Shown: positions 49,810 through 60,658 of the stretch, one piece after another | Numbering within the stretch: the first letter of the stretch is position 1 | Layout of the letters: every line of letters starts with the position of its first letter | Source: Nereocystis luetkeana | Lineage: Eukaryota; Sar; Phaeophyceae; Laminariales; Laminariaceae | Assembly (NCBI GenBank): GCA_031213475.1 | Contig: JARUPZ010000030.1 | Coordinates: 6,999,661-7,063,660, forward strand | Direction: 5' to 3' | DNA: 64,000 nt | Translations under genes and position numbers: made by a program | Notes under the pieces: generated by a model | Database searches by the model: none | What the model was told of the DNA's origin: nothing | The model's input: only the letters and a program-made list of their open reading frames with translations

Positions 49810-50168
49810 TCAGCGCTCTCTTTTGCAAGAAGGAGGAGCTGCTCGTTGTGGGGTTTGAGGGCCGCGCGGCGCTCACGGAGAGCCGTGGGATCGCCTTGGT
49901 AGTGCCCCGAATTGAGAGCAGGGGTGGAAGTTTCCTGTGCGGAGACTTCCAGTTTGATGGTAGGCCCGGCACTGGTCGTGCCTGCTCCCAGTGGAGAAGA
50001 TCCCGGTGTGGTGGGGTGTAGAGCGAGGTCACTCAGAATGGTATCGAAGCCGGGGGTGTCGTCGTCCGTGGCGCGAAAGGACCTTGCGGCATACCTCGCC
50101 TCGCGGGGGTTGGTGGTGTCGGGGGAAGGGGCGCCGGGAATGTCGGTGGAGGGAGCTTTCTCGGCCAT
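49801..50168 (-). CDS. Gag N-terminal part of retroelement 2
   Basis: From ATG at 50,168. About 120 residues look protein-like (TILSDLALHPTTPG, then LRERRAALKPHNEQLLLLAK), with a helix-forming segment at the end (NEQLLLLAKESADLLL). After about 49,801 this frame turns into Pro/Arg-rich sequence and the meaningful frame moves, as described for the capsid-like segment. The ATG is preceded in element sense by a non-coding leader. Confidence 0.55.
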
Positions 50169-51938
50169 GTTTAGGCGGGTAGAACGCTTGTACTGGGGCG
50201 GGAAAAGGTTTGGTGGAAGATGGAGAGGGCGGGTGGATCCAGGCTTGGATCAGTATAGGCGGCTACAATACCAACAAACCGATCTAGAGGAGAGAAAGGA
50301 GTGACGGTAAGGACGTACGATAGGGGGTGGGAAGGGGGGGGGGGGTGTGCCACGATTTTTTTTAGTGCCCGTCACAGGATATTTTTATAGTTGAGGACGT
50401 CTAGCTAGTTTCAGGCGCCTCGCGTGTGATTGACGGTAGTCGCGCCCGAGTCACTCAAGTGATATCAGTGGAACTGAATTGAACAGAACTCCGTCTGAAA
50501 TGTCCAATGTTCGTAATGATAACGGGGCGTGACGATTACTGGGCGTGGGCAGTGCAAGACCTTTCGTTGGGATACAATTAGAGTACCCGTAAAGGAAACG
50601 TGTAGGTCGAGTCGGGGGAAAAATTGCAGCATGCCGGCACTATTTGGTAGCTGCACAGCATATCGGGCGATTCATTACTTGAACGGTGGGCAGTTTTTCG
50701 TTCCGTGGTAGAAACAGACAGCAACCGATACGTTTCGGGGGTCGCGAGGCCCGATACGTTGTGAGATACTTAGGGTATCGTAGAGGTGGCACAAGTGGGA
50801 ACAAAAATAAAAATAAGAAATAAGAAATAGACCCCGGTACGTAAAAACATGGAAAAGAGTATCAATCGGCTCCTTTGGGGGAGTCGAAGACGCTAATCCG
50901 CCGCGAAGGATGTTGTGTATTATTGTGTTAGTTTGGCCAGCATTTAGTTCATCACTCTCGGAAATGGTCACTGTCCGGGCCACAGTTACTATGCTCCATA
51001 TTCGAGCAGCTTGCAGCTGCTGTTTTTGTGATGAGCTGGACAAACATGGGAGAAACAGATGTTTACTAGTTTGTGTAGCCTTTGTGGTGTTACGGTTCTA
51101 GGCAGCCTGTATCCTGCTTTATTTGTAAAAGCTGGTGGGGGTGGGGCGCGTTGGAAAATAACACTAGTTACAAACTTGAACAGTGTCTACCCTGCTTTGA
51201 TTTAAGGTGGGAGCAAAAAAGAAAAGAAAAAAAAAGGAAGGCACACGTCCAAAACAAAAAAGAAAGGGAAAACAAACACGACCAAACTAATATTCGGGCC
51301 AGATCAGGTAGCATACATTCTGTTTTGACGTGCTACAGCTGGGGGGGGGTAGACGTATACAGCAGTAGACAAAGTTGCGCGCCACAAAGCCTCGTTTCGT
51401 CGGTAACGCTGAGGAACGTGCACGTAAGAGGCTGTAGCCGGACATATTTGTGCAGCATATATATACCTTATTTCTGGCTTAAAACTGGCAAATTTAAATG
51501 CGCCTAGGCAGCTGACGGACAAGGTTCGGCAATATAAAGCCGCTGTAAGTCGTTAATGCCGGAAAACAAACGTGCACGTAAAGAGCAGTAGAAAAAAAAA
51601 TCTAAAAATAACAGACATCGTTTGTATCCTATAGGCCGTGGGGGCGGGGCATAAATAGCAGAAATCCGATTAATTTCCGCAGCATGCGTCCTGTATTTAT
51701 AGTAGAGCAGCAGGAAAGTAGTGCATCATAGAGCCTGTTCTGCACGGTAGAAGCAGCGTGTGGACGGGCAATCTGAAGAGGGGTGCAGAAATATAAGCTG
51801 GTCCCAACGAGCAACGTTTAAAATTCGCCTGCAGATATATTCCTAAAGAGCTACGTGCAACCATATAAGAATTGTTTACAGGTATACCTGGTATTCCCAG
51901 AGAGCTACCCGTACGTGTGTGTTCTTCGCATTGTAGCC
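50169..51938. other. No recognisable gene (upstream flank of retroelement 2)
   Basis: This includes a G-rich run near 50,330-50,345 and A/purine-rich tracts near 51,210-51,290. I searched it by eye for an LTR, primer-binding site or promoter of retroelement 2 and found none I could support. ORFs are short and motif-free. Confidence 0.4.
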
Positions 51939-52050
51939 GGTCGCCCCGGTGGTTCAAGTGGTTAACCTCGAATTCTACTTGTTTGAGTCCTGGGTTCGAG
52001 CCCTAGGAGGGTCGGACTTTGACTTTATTTGCAAAAATAAAAAAAGGGAT
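51939..52050 (+). repeat. tRNA-like SINE head
   Basis: The sequence has an A-box-like TGGTTCAAGTGG and a B-box-like GGTTCGAGCCC at tRNA spacing. The T-arm pairs well, but only about half of the acceptor stem pairs. It is followed by an A-rich tail. This fits a tRNA-derived SINE or decayed tRNA better than a functional tRNA gene. Confidence 0.4.
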
Positions 52051-52259
52051 TCAATTGTTGAGAGCGCCTTGCAGCGTGGGTAGGCACAATTCGATGCGAG
52101 TCGACGAGGGAAGAAAAGGCTGAAATCTTCTCGCGATAAAAATGAAGGCACGTACCGTAGCGGGAAGGGGGGAGAAGAGCCTGCTATGTGACCCCGGATC
52201 TGAGTTACGAGTTGGAAGGAGAGAGAGAAGAAGATGTGCGAAGATAATAAATGGGATGG

Positions 52260-52294
<35 letters not shown>

Positions 52295-53592
52295 CGTGCA
52301 ACCAGGTAAGGTTCGCCTACGTACGAGTATAAATATATGCATTCCTATACGGTGGATGTGCTACACCATCACATCAAGAAAGGGGCACCGACCGTGCATC
52401 GTTTGTCTACCTAAATATATCGTGAGGAAGGAAGGGGGGGTTGACGGGAGATTTCGTCACTAAAATAGTGTTACGTACCCCTATTGGTACCTCGCTCGTA
52501 CACCAGACTTTGTAGGCTACTATGTACGTGTTGAAATCCTGTAACCAAGGCATTCAAATAAAACACCAGGTACATTTATGGCTATTCTCGCTGTGGGGGG
52601 GTCGCCAGTAAGTTTAATTCATACGTATACTATCGCTCGTATCAGGTACCAGGTACCAGGTATGGTCGTTCAAATAACTCGCAGGCGAATATCCCACGCA
52701 ATGGATACGAATGGATACAATTCGCAATTATAGCCGAGCCGTTCGTAGGCTGCTCACATATGCATATAATAGAAATGGCGTATTTAGTCACACAACCGCT
52801 GTTCCTAAAAAAACAAATTCCACGTATCAGTATACTGCTGCGGGTGTCCTACCAGTACTACAGCAGCTTCTTTGTAGTCGTGGTAAGGGTCAAATCCCAT
52901 ACAACGCTTGTCTATACAGAAAGGTGCAGATGAAATGGCGGGGGGGGAGAATGTGAGCAGTTCCACCTAAATTTCACGAAGGGCGGGCATACATCGAGGC
53001 GGAGGGGGTCATTGTTGTAAAAAATACTCTCGTTGTTATGCGCGATGAGCACGATGTCATTTGGGGGGGGTCTCCAGGTGCATTCAACCACATGGTGTCA
53101 CGTATCGTGGAGGTGATCGATCTCGTCATTCCACGGCGGAGACGGGGTACAGGGCGCGGAAAAACATACCTCATCACACTGCCGAGAGCAGCAGTAGTAC
53201 TTATATGACAAGTACCTACTAAGAAACAGCAGAGAGAACTTGTACGTGCTTGTACATGTGCCTGATAAGGGGGGAAGAATGCGTCTACTCACCTATACTA
53301 AGAGGGGAGCAACGTCTACTGTCGCCACTAGGCAGCTTGTCACAGTCGTCGGCACTTAAAACGCACTCAGGAACGCAGGTTCGAAAAGAAAACAAACGAA
53401 GAAAGAAAATAGACAGCGAGGAAAACGAAAGAGAACACGAAACAAGGAACGAAAAGAAACAAAAATAAAAAGTTGACTTCAAAACCAGTTGCCTCCCGGG
53501 TAGGGATGGCTCACATGATTGTGAGAAGATCTAGAAGAAGTGCTGCAGTCCTCAGCTTGGCCAGAAGGTTCGTCGAATGCGAAGACGTCAGA
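52051..53592. other. No recognisable gene; poly-A and CCAGGTA repeats
   Basis: It holds an uninterrupted A30 run at 52,260-52,289 and a short tandem of CAGGTAC words at 52,644-52,661. A purine-rich tract at 53,380-53,470 gives Lys/Glu artefact ORFs. No domain or RNA gene was recognised. Confidence 0.45.
52260..52289 (+). repeat. Poly-A run (30 bases)
   Basis: An uninterrupted homopolymer, possibly the tail of a retroposed sequence. No matching target duplication was identified. Confidence 0.85.
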
Positions 53593-54088
53593 TGTGATGA
53601 TATGGCCGAGGTAAGGGTAAGGGTAAGGGACGCAGGTGTATCTGGCAGCTGGGAAGCAGTGCTTCGCTTCTTCTTATATAGATCTTCTTTATTGATGACT
53701 AGAGCTGAGGAGGTGCTCTGGTAGAGGAGTGAGAGGTAGGGGGGTGGGACTCGACGCTCAGATATACTCGTCCCACCCCACGCTACGAGCTCTCCTAAAT
53801 TCCACTTATCTAACGTACTCCTAAATAACTCTCCTAGGGCTACCGATAGTTCTTCTGCTAATAATATAAGAACTTCTCACTTTACGATCCTATCTGCGTT
53901 AAGGAACATTACTCTTGTCTAACGGCCTATCCGCCTTAGAGAACATTCCTAAAAGACGGTTACTCTCAACTACCGGAATATCCGCCGGGTTAATCCATTC
54001 TTTGGAATTTTCTCGTATTCCTCAGGCTACGAAACTGCCGACTATATTATCTATATCTATAGCCCATGAGCACTCGACTCATATCACA
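53593..54088 (+). repeat. LTR-like dispersed repeat, copy 2 (496 bp)
   Basis: It matches 39,345-39,837 at about 98%, with one 3 bp length difference (TAATAATATAAG here). It has the same TGTGATGATAT start, ATATCACA end, TAAGGG triplet (about 53,612-53,629) and GGGGTGGGAC hairpin. Flanks differ from copy 1, so these ends define the mobile unit. No target duplication is evident. Confidence 0.7.
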
Positions 54089-55195
54089 CCAGTATATTTT
54101 AGAGTAGTAGCTTGTACTACTGCTGTGTGCTGTAGAATGCCATGCTATAAGATACGGCAGCAGAGGATACGCGTACTGCGACAAAGGAACGTGTACTGCT
54201 GTGCTCTTTCAGCTGGCTCTAGGGCCTATCGGTCAGCAGTACGAAGGACACACAACAGTCAGTAACTACTCCTGTAAGTATTTTTGTACGAGTGCTGCTG
54301 TATACGATGCTACGACCGATTGGTGTTACTGGACTCGACGAATGTACACGATCCAGGATCCAGGGATCGGTATGGAGCAAAAAATGCCGGCCACACAAAG
54401 CACCAGGTAGGTATGTATGTGCTTAAGCCAAATGCCGATGACAACAACTAACACTACTACTGTAGTACTGAGAGTGCATGCGTATAGTATGCTGCCTGCT
54501 TGTACTGTTGGCGCACTGTGCCGAGCACAGCTGGAGCAGTGGCATTGTTGGATCACACACAGCAACACGCAGCGGCAGAAGACGCAGCAGGGAGAGATGT
54601 GACGATGATACAGGTTACTACCTGGCACGCCAGCCTGGGTTTGTACGTAAAAAAGTATGAAACAAAATATGGTACTTCGAAAGGCAGATGGTGAAATACG
54701 GACGGCAGGCTCCAACAAACACAAAGAGCCACAGCAATACTTCGCATATGGGTGTGTCGCACACGCACGGCGAGTGGCCGGCAGCGTTGGAACGATGGGA
54801 TCTTCGATTGTCTATTGTGTACCTGGTGTGAAGAAAACAGGCGACAATTTACAGATACGTACGTACGAAAGAAGGCCATCGTATCGAAATCAGGAAAATC
54901 GTCTTGTCCACTCCCGCCGAAAAAAAACTTTGAGCGCCTGCCACGCGCTCCAGAGTGCACGGATCGCGCCGAGACCTCGACCAATGTGTCCGGCCGGGCT
55001 TCATGTGCCCGAGCATTCGGTGTTTTGCCGAAAAGAGCTGTGTACGAAGAGAAAAGTTAACAAAAGTACAAAACATTTGACAAACATACGTATACATTAA
55101 ATAGGTGATAATAGCACACGAAAGCACGATATACACGGAAGATATAAAGCGATATTTCACTGTTTACAAGGTATATAGATATATGTATTTTTCTT
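54089..55195. other. No recognisable gene
   Basis: ORFs of 100-147 codons overlap on both strands around 54.5-55.1 kb, but none has a domain. No RNA gene was recognised. Confidence 0.4.
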
Positions 55196-55800
55196 CTCCT
55201 GCTTCTCGACCGCTGTGAGCGAACCCTAAAATTCTGAATTTATCTTCAACTTTTTCTGGGACTCCGGACGCATTCACTTCCCTGCCTTCGTGACTGCTTT
55301 TTCGACCGCTTTTTGCGACGGTCGCGCGAGCCGGCGTCCGACGGGTGTTCTCAAGTGCGCGCGTCTCGAAGTGTCGCGCCACCGACGAGCGCGCCGACCC
55401 CGAACTTGAGGGGTTTTTGCTGGTAAAAGGAGACACGGCCGTTCTATTTTCTGTGCTCCTGGAAATTTGTTTAGGTGTTGTTGCTCCGCGGAGAGCTTCT
55501 AATGACAGGCTTCATCTTACAGTAGAGTCTTTTTGCTCTCCGAGGATCTCTCGGTCTTGCTGATGCTACCGCTTTCTACCGACTGCCTTGCTTTGCGGGC
55601 CGCCGCCATCGGCCTGTTCGAACCCCTCGGTCCTGCCTTTCTCGGTGACTGCCTTCCCGTGCCCCTCTCGTTTTGCCTGACGACTACACGCGCCTTCTCG
55701 GGGTATCGCACCGTTCTTGGTACCAGATCGTTGCATATCCCGGTGATTTTGCTTTGTTGGTGTTTTTGTCAATAATTGTTTTGATAACTCGGCACATCTT
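55196..55800 (+). repeat. Dispersed repeat of about 600 bp, copy 1
   Basis: It shares long blocks in the same order with 57,642-58,250: CTGGGACTCCGGACGC, CTTTTTCGACC, GGTCGCGCGAGCCGG, CGCCACCGACGAGCGCG, GGTGTTGTTGCTCCGCGGAG, TGCTACCGCTTTCTACCGAC and GCCTGTTCGAACCCCTCGGT. On the minus strand both copies keep an Arg/Ser-rich frame, but the frame is broken differently in each, so no protein is called. Confidence 0.7.
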
Positions 55801-55866
55801 CTGTTGTCGCCGGTAGAATGGAATGAAGGTTGTTGGGGAGTATGCATTCGGCCGAGTGTTGTTGTT

Positions 55867-55976
55867 ATAAGGATCACCTTGGGCTGGGTAATCGATCGAT
55901 ATTTTACCCCCATAGCTCAGTAGGTAACACCTTCACATTGACGTCGTCCAGGTCACGGGTTCGAACCTCACTTCGA
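55867..55976 (+). repeat. tRNA-headed SINE-like repeat, copy 1
   Basis: It begins with a hairpin GGATCACC...GGGTAATC, then a tRNA-like head with A-box TAGCTCAGTAGG and, about 40 bp on, B-box GGGTTCGAACC. Spacing suits RNA polymerase III promotion, but the cloverleaf stems are incomplete. Confidence 0.6.
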
Positions 55977-56130
55977 ACGTTTCTTTTACAGAAACGCTTG
56001 CGCTTGTACACCTACAAAAAACATATCCCTGGATCCCCAGGTAATGAAACGAAGCGGGTAGGTCAGCGTACGGACGTATACGGTTCCGACGCCCCAAAAA
56101 CCCCGCCGTTCAGAGAGGGGGAGAGTGTTA

Positions 56131-56222
56131 TAAGGATTACCTTGGGCCGGGTAATCGATCGGTCTTTTACCCCTATAGCTCAGTAGGTAACACCTCCACA
56201 CGGGTCCTGTGAGTTCGATAAG
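56131..56222 (+). repeat. tRNA-headed SINE-like repeat, copy 2
   Basis: Same order as copy 1: hairpin GGATTACC...GGGTAATC, ATCGATCGG, TTTTACCCC, A-box TAGCTCAGTAGG and a degraded B-box (GTGAGTTCGATA). Confidence 0.6.
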
Positions 56223-57078
56223 AAAAACCGACCAATCGCATCGGAGGATAACATACACAGCAGACTTTTTTTACTTTGAGAAAAACTCATATATATCCAG
56301 TCCAGATGCGAGGTCGTTATTTACTAGTAAATGAGAGATATGGACCCGCTTTAAGATACGATCCTTCGTTCCAGGTACAGTATAAAATATGATGTTCGGC
56401 TGGGTACAATGCCCTGTTGAAAAACGCGTCCAGTTGTTCCGGCGAGCACTACTGGAGGTAATCGAGGGTTGGTGACTGCTAGCTTAGACAGCAAGTACTC
56501 GCAGTATGTCGGAGTTTTGTGCTGCTGAACGTATACTGCTGCGTGTGCTACACGTAATACTATAGCCACAACATGAATATTTCGGTGTTCACGCTATGAG
56601 AATACTGCCCATGTCGGCAGTACTTTGCGGTTGTTCTGTATTGCCGATCGATATCACGTATCAGCTATTAATATCAGGTGTTGGATACTGCTCATACCCG
56701 CAGTATCTCGATTACTGCCTGTTCTCAGGATCGAGTGCGATAATGCGCATACGGTACGCGTCCTGTTCTCCCAGTAATTTGGGCGTATACTGCAAGTTGT
56801 TGTCTTTTGCGATGACGTACGTATCGCTGCTGCTGTTGTGCTGCTACTGGTCTTGGGGCTGGGTCTGCACAGCAACAGCTGCAGCAACCGACCGCAGCAG
56901 CATCAGCGATGCCTGCTACTACTCCTGCTGCTGCTATTGCTGCCATTTTGCAGGTTGTGCTGCTGCTGCTGTCGCTTCCATGTGCGGGAGAGACCCTCTC
57001 TTCTGCACAAGCGTCGTTGGAAGTAGGTACAGCTCGCCGTAGATAGGGGTGTGATATCGGCGTGGGTATTGGGAGCTG
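56223..57078. other. No recognisable gene; CTG/GCT-rich tract
   Basis: Clustered CTG, GCT and GCA trinucleotides at about 56,825-56,975 give Leu-, Cys- or Ala-rich artefact ORFs on both strands. Words such as ACTCGCAGTAT recur. No domain was recognised. Confidence 0.4.
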
Positions 57079-57143
57079 TGAAGGTGTTACCTACTGAGCT
57101 ATAGGGGTAAAAGACCGATCGAATACCCAGCCCAAGGTAATCC
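57079..57143 (-). repeat. tRNA-headed SINE-like repeat, copy 3, truncated
   Basis: On the minus strand this has the same hairpin (GGATTACC...GGGTATTC), ATCGGTCTTTTACCCC, the A-box TAGCTCAGTAGG and TAACACCTT. It stops before the B-box. Confidence 0.6.
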
Positions 57144-57641
57144 CTCAAACAGTACTTGGCAACTGGGCAGAAAAAGGGCAGCAAATACTACTATCGTAAA
57201 CATCATCAAAGTAATCTGAGTTCTGAGATTATAAGGGAGACCTCTCAGAACTGAGCTTATTTCTGCCCCCGCCAGCAGCAACTGGGCTCCATATTATCGA
57301 TGATTTCCTGGCCCATAATTAGAGACGGTTCTGATCTTAGGGCTTCAGAGTAGATGGCTGAAAACGACAGCACTGATAACGTCCCAAACAAATGCTTTAA
57401 AAGTTGGTCTATAATTCGAGTGAGACAGATACAAGAACTGATAACTGACACTCGGCATTGCCTTTTCCCTGCCCCACTTGGCATTGCCCTGATCCCGTTC
57501 GCAACAAGATCGAATGGTGTACTTATGTCAACTTGCTTCAACATAATCACACCACTTTTGGCACTGAGGTATATTTTCCTATCCGGAGCATGGGTGCCGG
57601 CAGGCACCCATGCGGAGCCCTTGTAGTTATACATAAAATCC
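57144..57641. other. No recognisable gene
   Basis: Short overlapping ORFs on both strands (the longest about 180 codons, minus strand, running into the adjacent repeat) show no domain. Confidence 0.35.
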
Positions 57642-58250
57642 TTCTCGGCCGCTGTGAGCGAACCTTCAAATTCCGATTTTATCTTCAACTTTATCTGGGA
57701 CTCCGGACGCCTTGGCTTCCCTGTCTTCGTGCTTGCTTTTTCGACCACTTTCCTCGGCGGTCGCGCGAGCCGGACTCCGACAGGTGTTCTCCCGTGCACG
57801 CGTCTCGGAATCTCGCGCCACCGACGAGCGCGGCGACCCCGAACTTGAGGGATATTTGGTGGAAAAAGGAGACACGGACGTTATATGTTCTGTGCTCCTG
57901 GAAAATTGTTTAGGTGTTGTTGCTCCGCGGAGAGCTTTTCTTGTGACAGGCTTCATTTTTCAGTCGTAGCTTTTTACTCTCCGAGGTTCGATCTCTCCGC
58001 CTTGCTGATGCTACCGCTTTCTACCGACTGCCTTGCTTTGCGGGCCGCCGACATCGGCCTGTTCGAACCCCTCGGTCCAGCCTTTCTCGGTGGCTGCATT
58101 CCCTTGTCCCTGTCTCTTCGCCGGACGACTACACGCGCCTTCTCGGCGTATCGCGCCGTTCTTGGTACCAGATCGTTGCATATCCAGGTGATTTTGCTGT
58201 GTTGGTTTTTTTTTCAGTAAAAATGTGATAACTCGGCACATCTTCTCTTT
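57642..58250 (+). repeat. Dispersed repeat of about 600 bp, copy 2
   Basis: It is the closest relative of 55,196-55,800, by eye well above 80% identical, and ends with the shared GTGATAACTCGGCACATCTTCT words. A (G/T)-rich loop near 58,205 differs between copies. Confidence 0.7.
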
Positions 58251-58382
58251 TCCCCTACTATTATTGTTGTGAAAGGTACACCGGTTGCTCATGTACTCAG
58301 GATGCGAAATATTTAAGGATTCATAATTTTGTGGAGGATTGTTTATTGGTTCAATCTGATAGTCCCGTTTTCGACCACGAAC

Positions 58383-58745
58383 TCGAAGAATATTTGCTGC
58401 GGTGAGGAGACCCGGAGCTCTATCTTCTGTTTGCGAGGAGCCTTCGCTATCGATTTAGTCTTGAACTTTGTCTGGGACTCCGGACACCTTTGCCTCCCTG
58501 CATTCATGCTTGCTTTTTCGACCTCGATTGAAGGGTTCTACTGCCCTCGTGCTTGTTTTTTTACCACTTTTCTCGAGGGTCGCGCTCGCGGGCCTCCAAC
58601 GAACGTGTGTTCTCCCGTGCGCGCGTCTTGGAGTCTCGCACCGCCGACGAGCGCGGCGACCCCGATCTCGAGGGGTAGTTGCTGCGGAGAGGACACACGG
58701 AACTTCTTTTTTCTGTGGTCCTGGGACATTATTTTGCTATTGTTC
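58383..58745 (+). repeat. Dispersed repeat of about 600 bp, copy 3, partial and diverged
   Basis: It shares CTGGGACTCCGGACACC, TGCTTGCTTTTTCGACC, GGTCGCGCTCGCGGG, GTTCTCCCGTGCGCGCGTCT and GCCGACGAGCGCGGCGACCCC with the other copies. It has an internal duplication of the GTGCTTG-TTTTT block near 58,500-58,570 and lacks the 3' third. Confidence 0.6.
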
Positions 58746-58974
58746 TAAAAAGGCTCCAAGGGTGGCACGCGTGTCAGTCGTGTATACAGGATCTGAACGA
58801 TTGAAGGGTTCATAATTTACTTGTTCGGAGGATTTCTTATTGGTACGCGCTGACAGTCCCGTTTCCATGTGCGAGATCTACGCACGCGTGAACTGCAGTC
58901 AGTTGTGGACTCAGAATCTGAACGATTGAAGGGTTGATTGATTCTTTGATCAGATAATTTTTTATTGGTTCATG

Positions 58975-59339
58975 TTTGTGGTATGCGGTAGCTTGATACG
59001 GGTCTGCGGATATTGGGGGTTTCATATATTGTGGGGTTTTGCATTATGTATCGGGGCAGTATTTAGTATGCCTCGTGGATGGAGGGATGGAGCTGCTCCT
59101 CCGGGAGCAGTCGATGATGTTAATGATACGGCCCAGGCTTCGATGTTAATGATGCTGCCTGTCTATATGTAAGTGGTGCAATCGGTGGCAACCTTGGTGC
59201 GGCATACCTCCTGTGTGTGGTTTATGCGGTGGGGTCTCTGACAGAAAGGTATTGATCCACCTGATGTGTGTTGTGCTTGGCTTATTGTAACTAGTATTTT
59301 ATTCGCTCTTCCTCAACGATCATGGTGTAGACCACGCGT
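58975..59339 (+). repeat. Duplicated locus A, upstream non-coding part
   Basis: Nearly identical to 62,437-62,803. It contains a TATTGGGGGTTTCATATATTGTGG block and a CTCCTCCGGGAGCAG inverted repeat (CTCC-TCC-GGGAG type). Copies differ by scattered single bases and a 2-3 bp length difference. It probably holds 5' sequence of the repeat-protein gene that follows. Confidence 0.7.
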
Positions 59340-60658
59340 CCTACATGTGCCACGGTATGGCGCCCGAGGGCATAAGGATGTGATTTGCCGTGCACCCAAC
59401 AGTGTGTCCGACGACTTCATCTTTCATGGGCGCATGGCCAGGCAGTGTATCACTGCCCAGCCTGCTGTCGTCTACGCGCCAAACTACTACGGCATGCCGC
59501 AGGCTGGAACGCCGGCGCCCCAGCAGCCACGGGTGGAGCCGACAGCGACGAGCTCGGCAACGAGCTACTCCACCGATGAGGTGTGGAGTTGCCGACGCGA
59601 GCCTCCACCGAACGAGCTCTGTGATACTGAAGAGCCGCGTTTAACGTCTGTGCTGCAGCAGGGTTACCCTGAGGTGGTGGACCTTGGTGTTGCTTTGTCC
59701 GACATGGTGGAGCTCGATGATGCTAAGCCCGAGGTGGAGCTTGGTGTAGCCGTTTCCGAGGTGGTGGAGCTTGGTCTTGCTGTGTCCGAGGTGGAGCTTG
59801 GGTCTTGCTTTGTCCGACGTGATGGATCTCGGTGATGCTAAGCCTGAGGAGGTGGAGCTTGGTGTTGCTTTGTCCGATGTGGTGGATCTCGGTGATGCTA
59901 AGCCTGAGGTGGTGGAGCTTGGTGTTGCCGTGTCCGAGGTGGTGGAGCTTGGTCTTGCTGTGTCCGAGGTGGACCTTGGTCTTGCCTTGTCCGACGTGAT
60001 GGATCTCGATGATGCTAAGCCTGAGGAGTTGGAGCTTGGTGTTGCTTTGTCCGATGTGGTGGATCTCGGTGATGCTAAGCCTGAGGTGGTGGAGCTTGGT
60101 GTTGCCGTGTCCGAGGTGGTGGAGCTTGGTCTTGCTGTGCCCGAGGTGGAGCTTGGTCTTGCTGTGTCCGAAGTGCTGGACCTTGGTTATGCTGAGCCTG
60201 AGGTCGTGAGGCTTGGTGTTGCTGTGTCCGAAGTGCTGGAGCTCGGTGATGCTGAGCCTGAGGTCGTGAAGCTTAGTGTCACTGTGTCCGAGGTGGTGGG
60301 CCTTGGTTATGCTGAGCCTGAGGTGGTAGAGCTTGGTGTTGCTGTGTCCGACGTGCGCAACTCCGGTCAGAAGGGGGGCTCAACGTACCCCTTCGACCGG
60401 GGGAAACTCATATGGGCGAGGCTGGCACCGAGTGGCTGGGAATACGGATCTGGCTCGGTTTGGGGGGGGTATGGTGGCAGATGGGGAGACGGGGATTACG
60501 AGGGGGCGGGGACTAGCAGCGGCAGCAGCAGCGGCGAGCGAGATTTCCCGTTCGACCCTGGGAAACAGGCATGTAATATTTTTCCAGTGTCGCCCACTTT
60601 AGTTTTGGTGGACTGGATCGTTTTTGTTTGTCCTTTTTTGTGCTTTCTTTGTGTTTAG
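59340..60658 (+). pseudogene. Acidic Val/Leu-rich repeat protein gene, locus A (frameshifted, 5' part deleted)
   Basis: Frame 1 from the start of this segment encodes DVICRAPNSVSDDFIFHGRM, a Pro/Ala/Thr-rich stretch, then a repeat region made of roughly 11-residue units of ELGVAVSEVV and DLGDAKPEVV type. There is no good ATG; the open frame begins upstream without one. At 59,800-59,802 one extra G (GGG where sister repeats have GG) moves the reading to the next frame. There the repeats continue to about 60,350, then a Gly/Ser-rich region (SGSVWGGYGGRWGDG) and a hydrophobic C-terminus (PTLVLVDWIVFVCPFLCFLC) that could be a membrane segment or anchor signal. I do not recognise a family. Compared with locus B, about 510 bp of upstream coding-like sequence is missing. 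Confidence 0.5.
59674..60355 (+). repeat. 33 bp coding minisatellite, locus A
   Basis: About 20 imperfect units with the words GTGGTGGAGCTTGGT, GTTGCTGTGTCCGAG and GATGCTAAGCCTGAG alternate here. Higher-order blocks of about 180 bp repeat almost exactly (compare 59,820-59,990 with 60,000-60,165), which suggests recent unequal exchange. Confidence 0.85.

Larger units (their letters stand above)
41235..50168 (-). mobile_element. Retroelement 2: chromodomain Ty3/Gypsy element with a NADAR domain (LTRs not found)
   Basis: Coding span of a Ty3/Gypsy element on the minus strand, in the order Gag, zinc knuckle, Pro-rich linker, NADAR, protease, RT, RNase H, integrase, chromodomain. I compared the flanks (40.5-41.2 kb and 50.2-51.0 kb) by eye and found no long direct repeat, clear primer-binding site or polypurine tract, so the true ends are unknown. 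The Pol part is intact. The Gag part has two frame changes, a UAA and a UGA, suggesting a copy that is no longer autonomous, or recoding. Confidence 0.85.

Noticed and set aside
40470-51000. LTRs of retroelement 2
   Set aside because: Only chance-length matches (about 9 bp, such as CGTCTGAAA at 40,893 and 50,494) were found between the flanks, and no primer-binding site next to a CA end.
51939-52050. Functional tRNA gene
   Set aside because: A and B boxes are present but the acceptor stem does not pair properly and the D-arm is irregular; treated as a SINE head.
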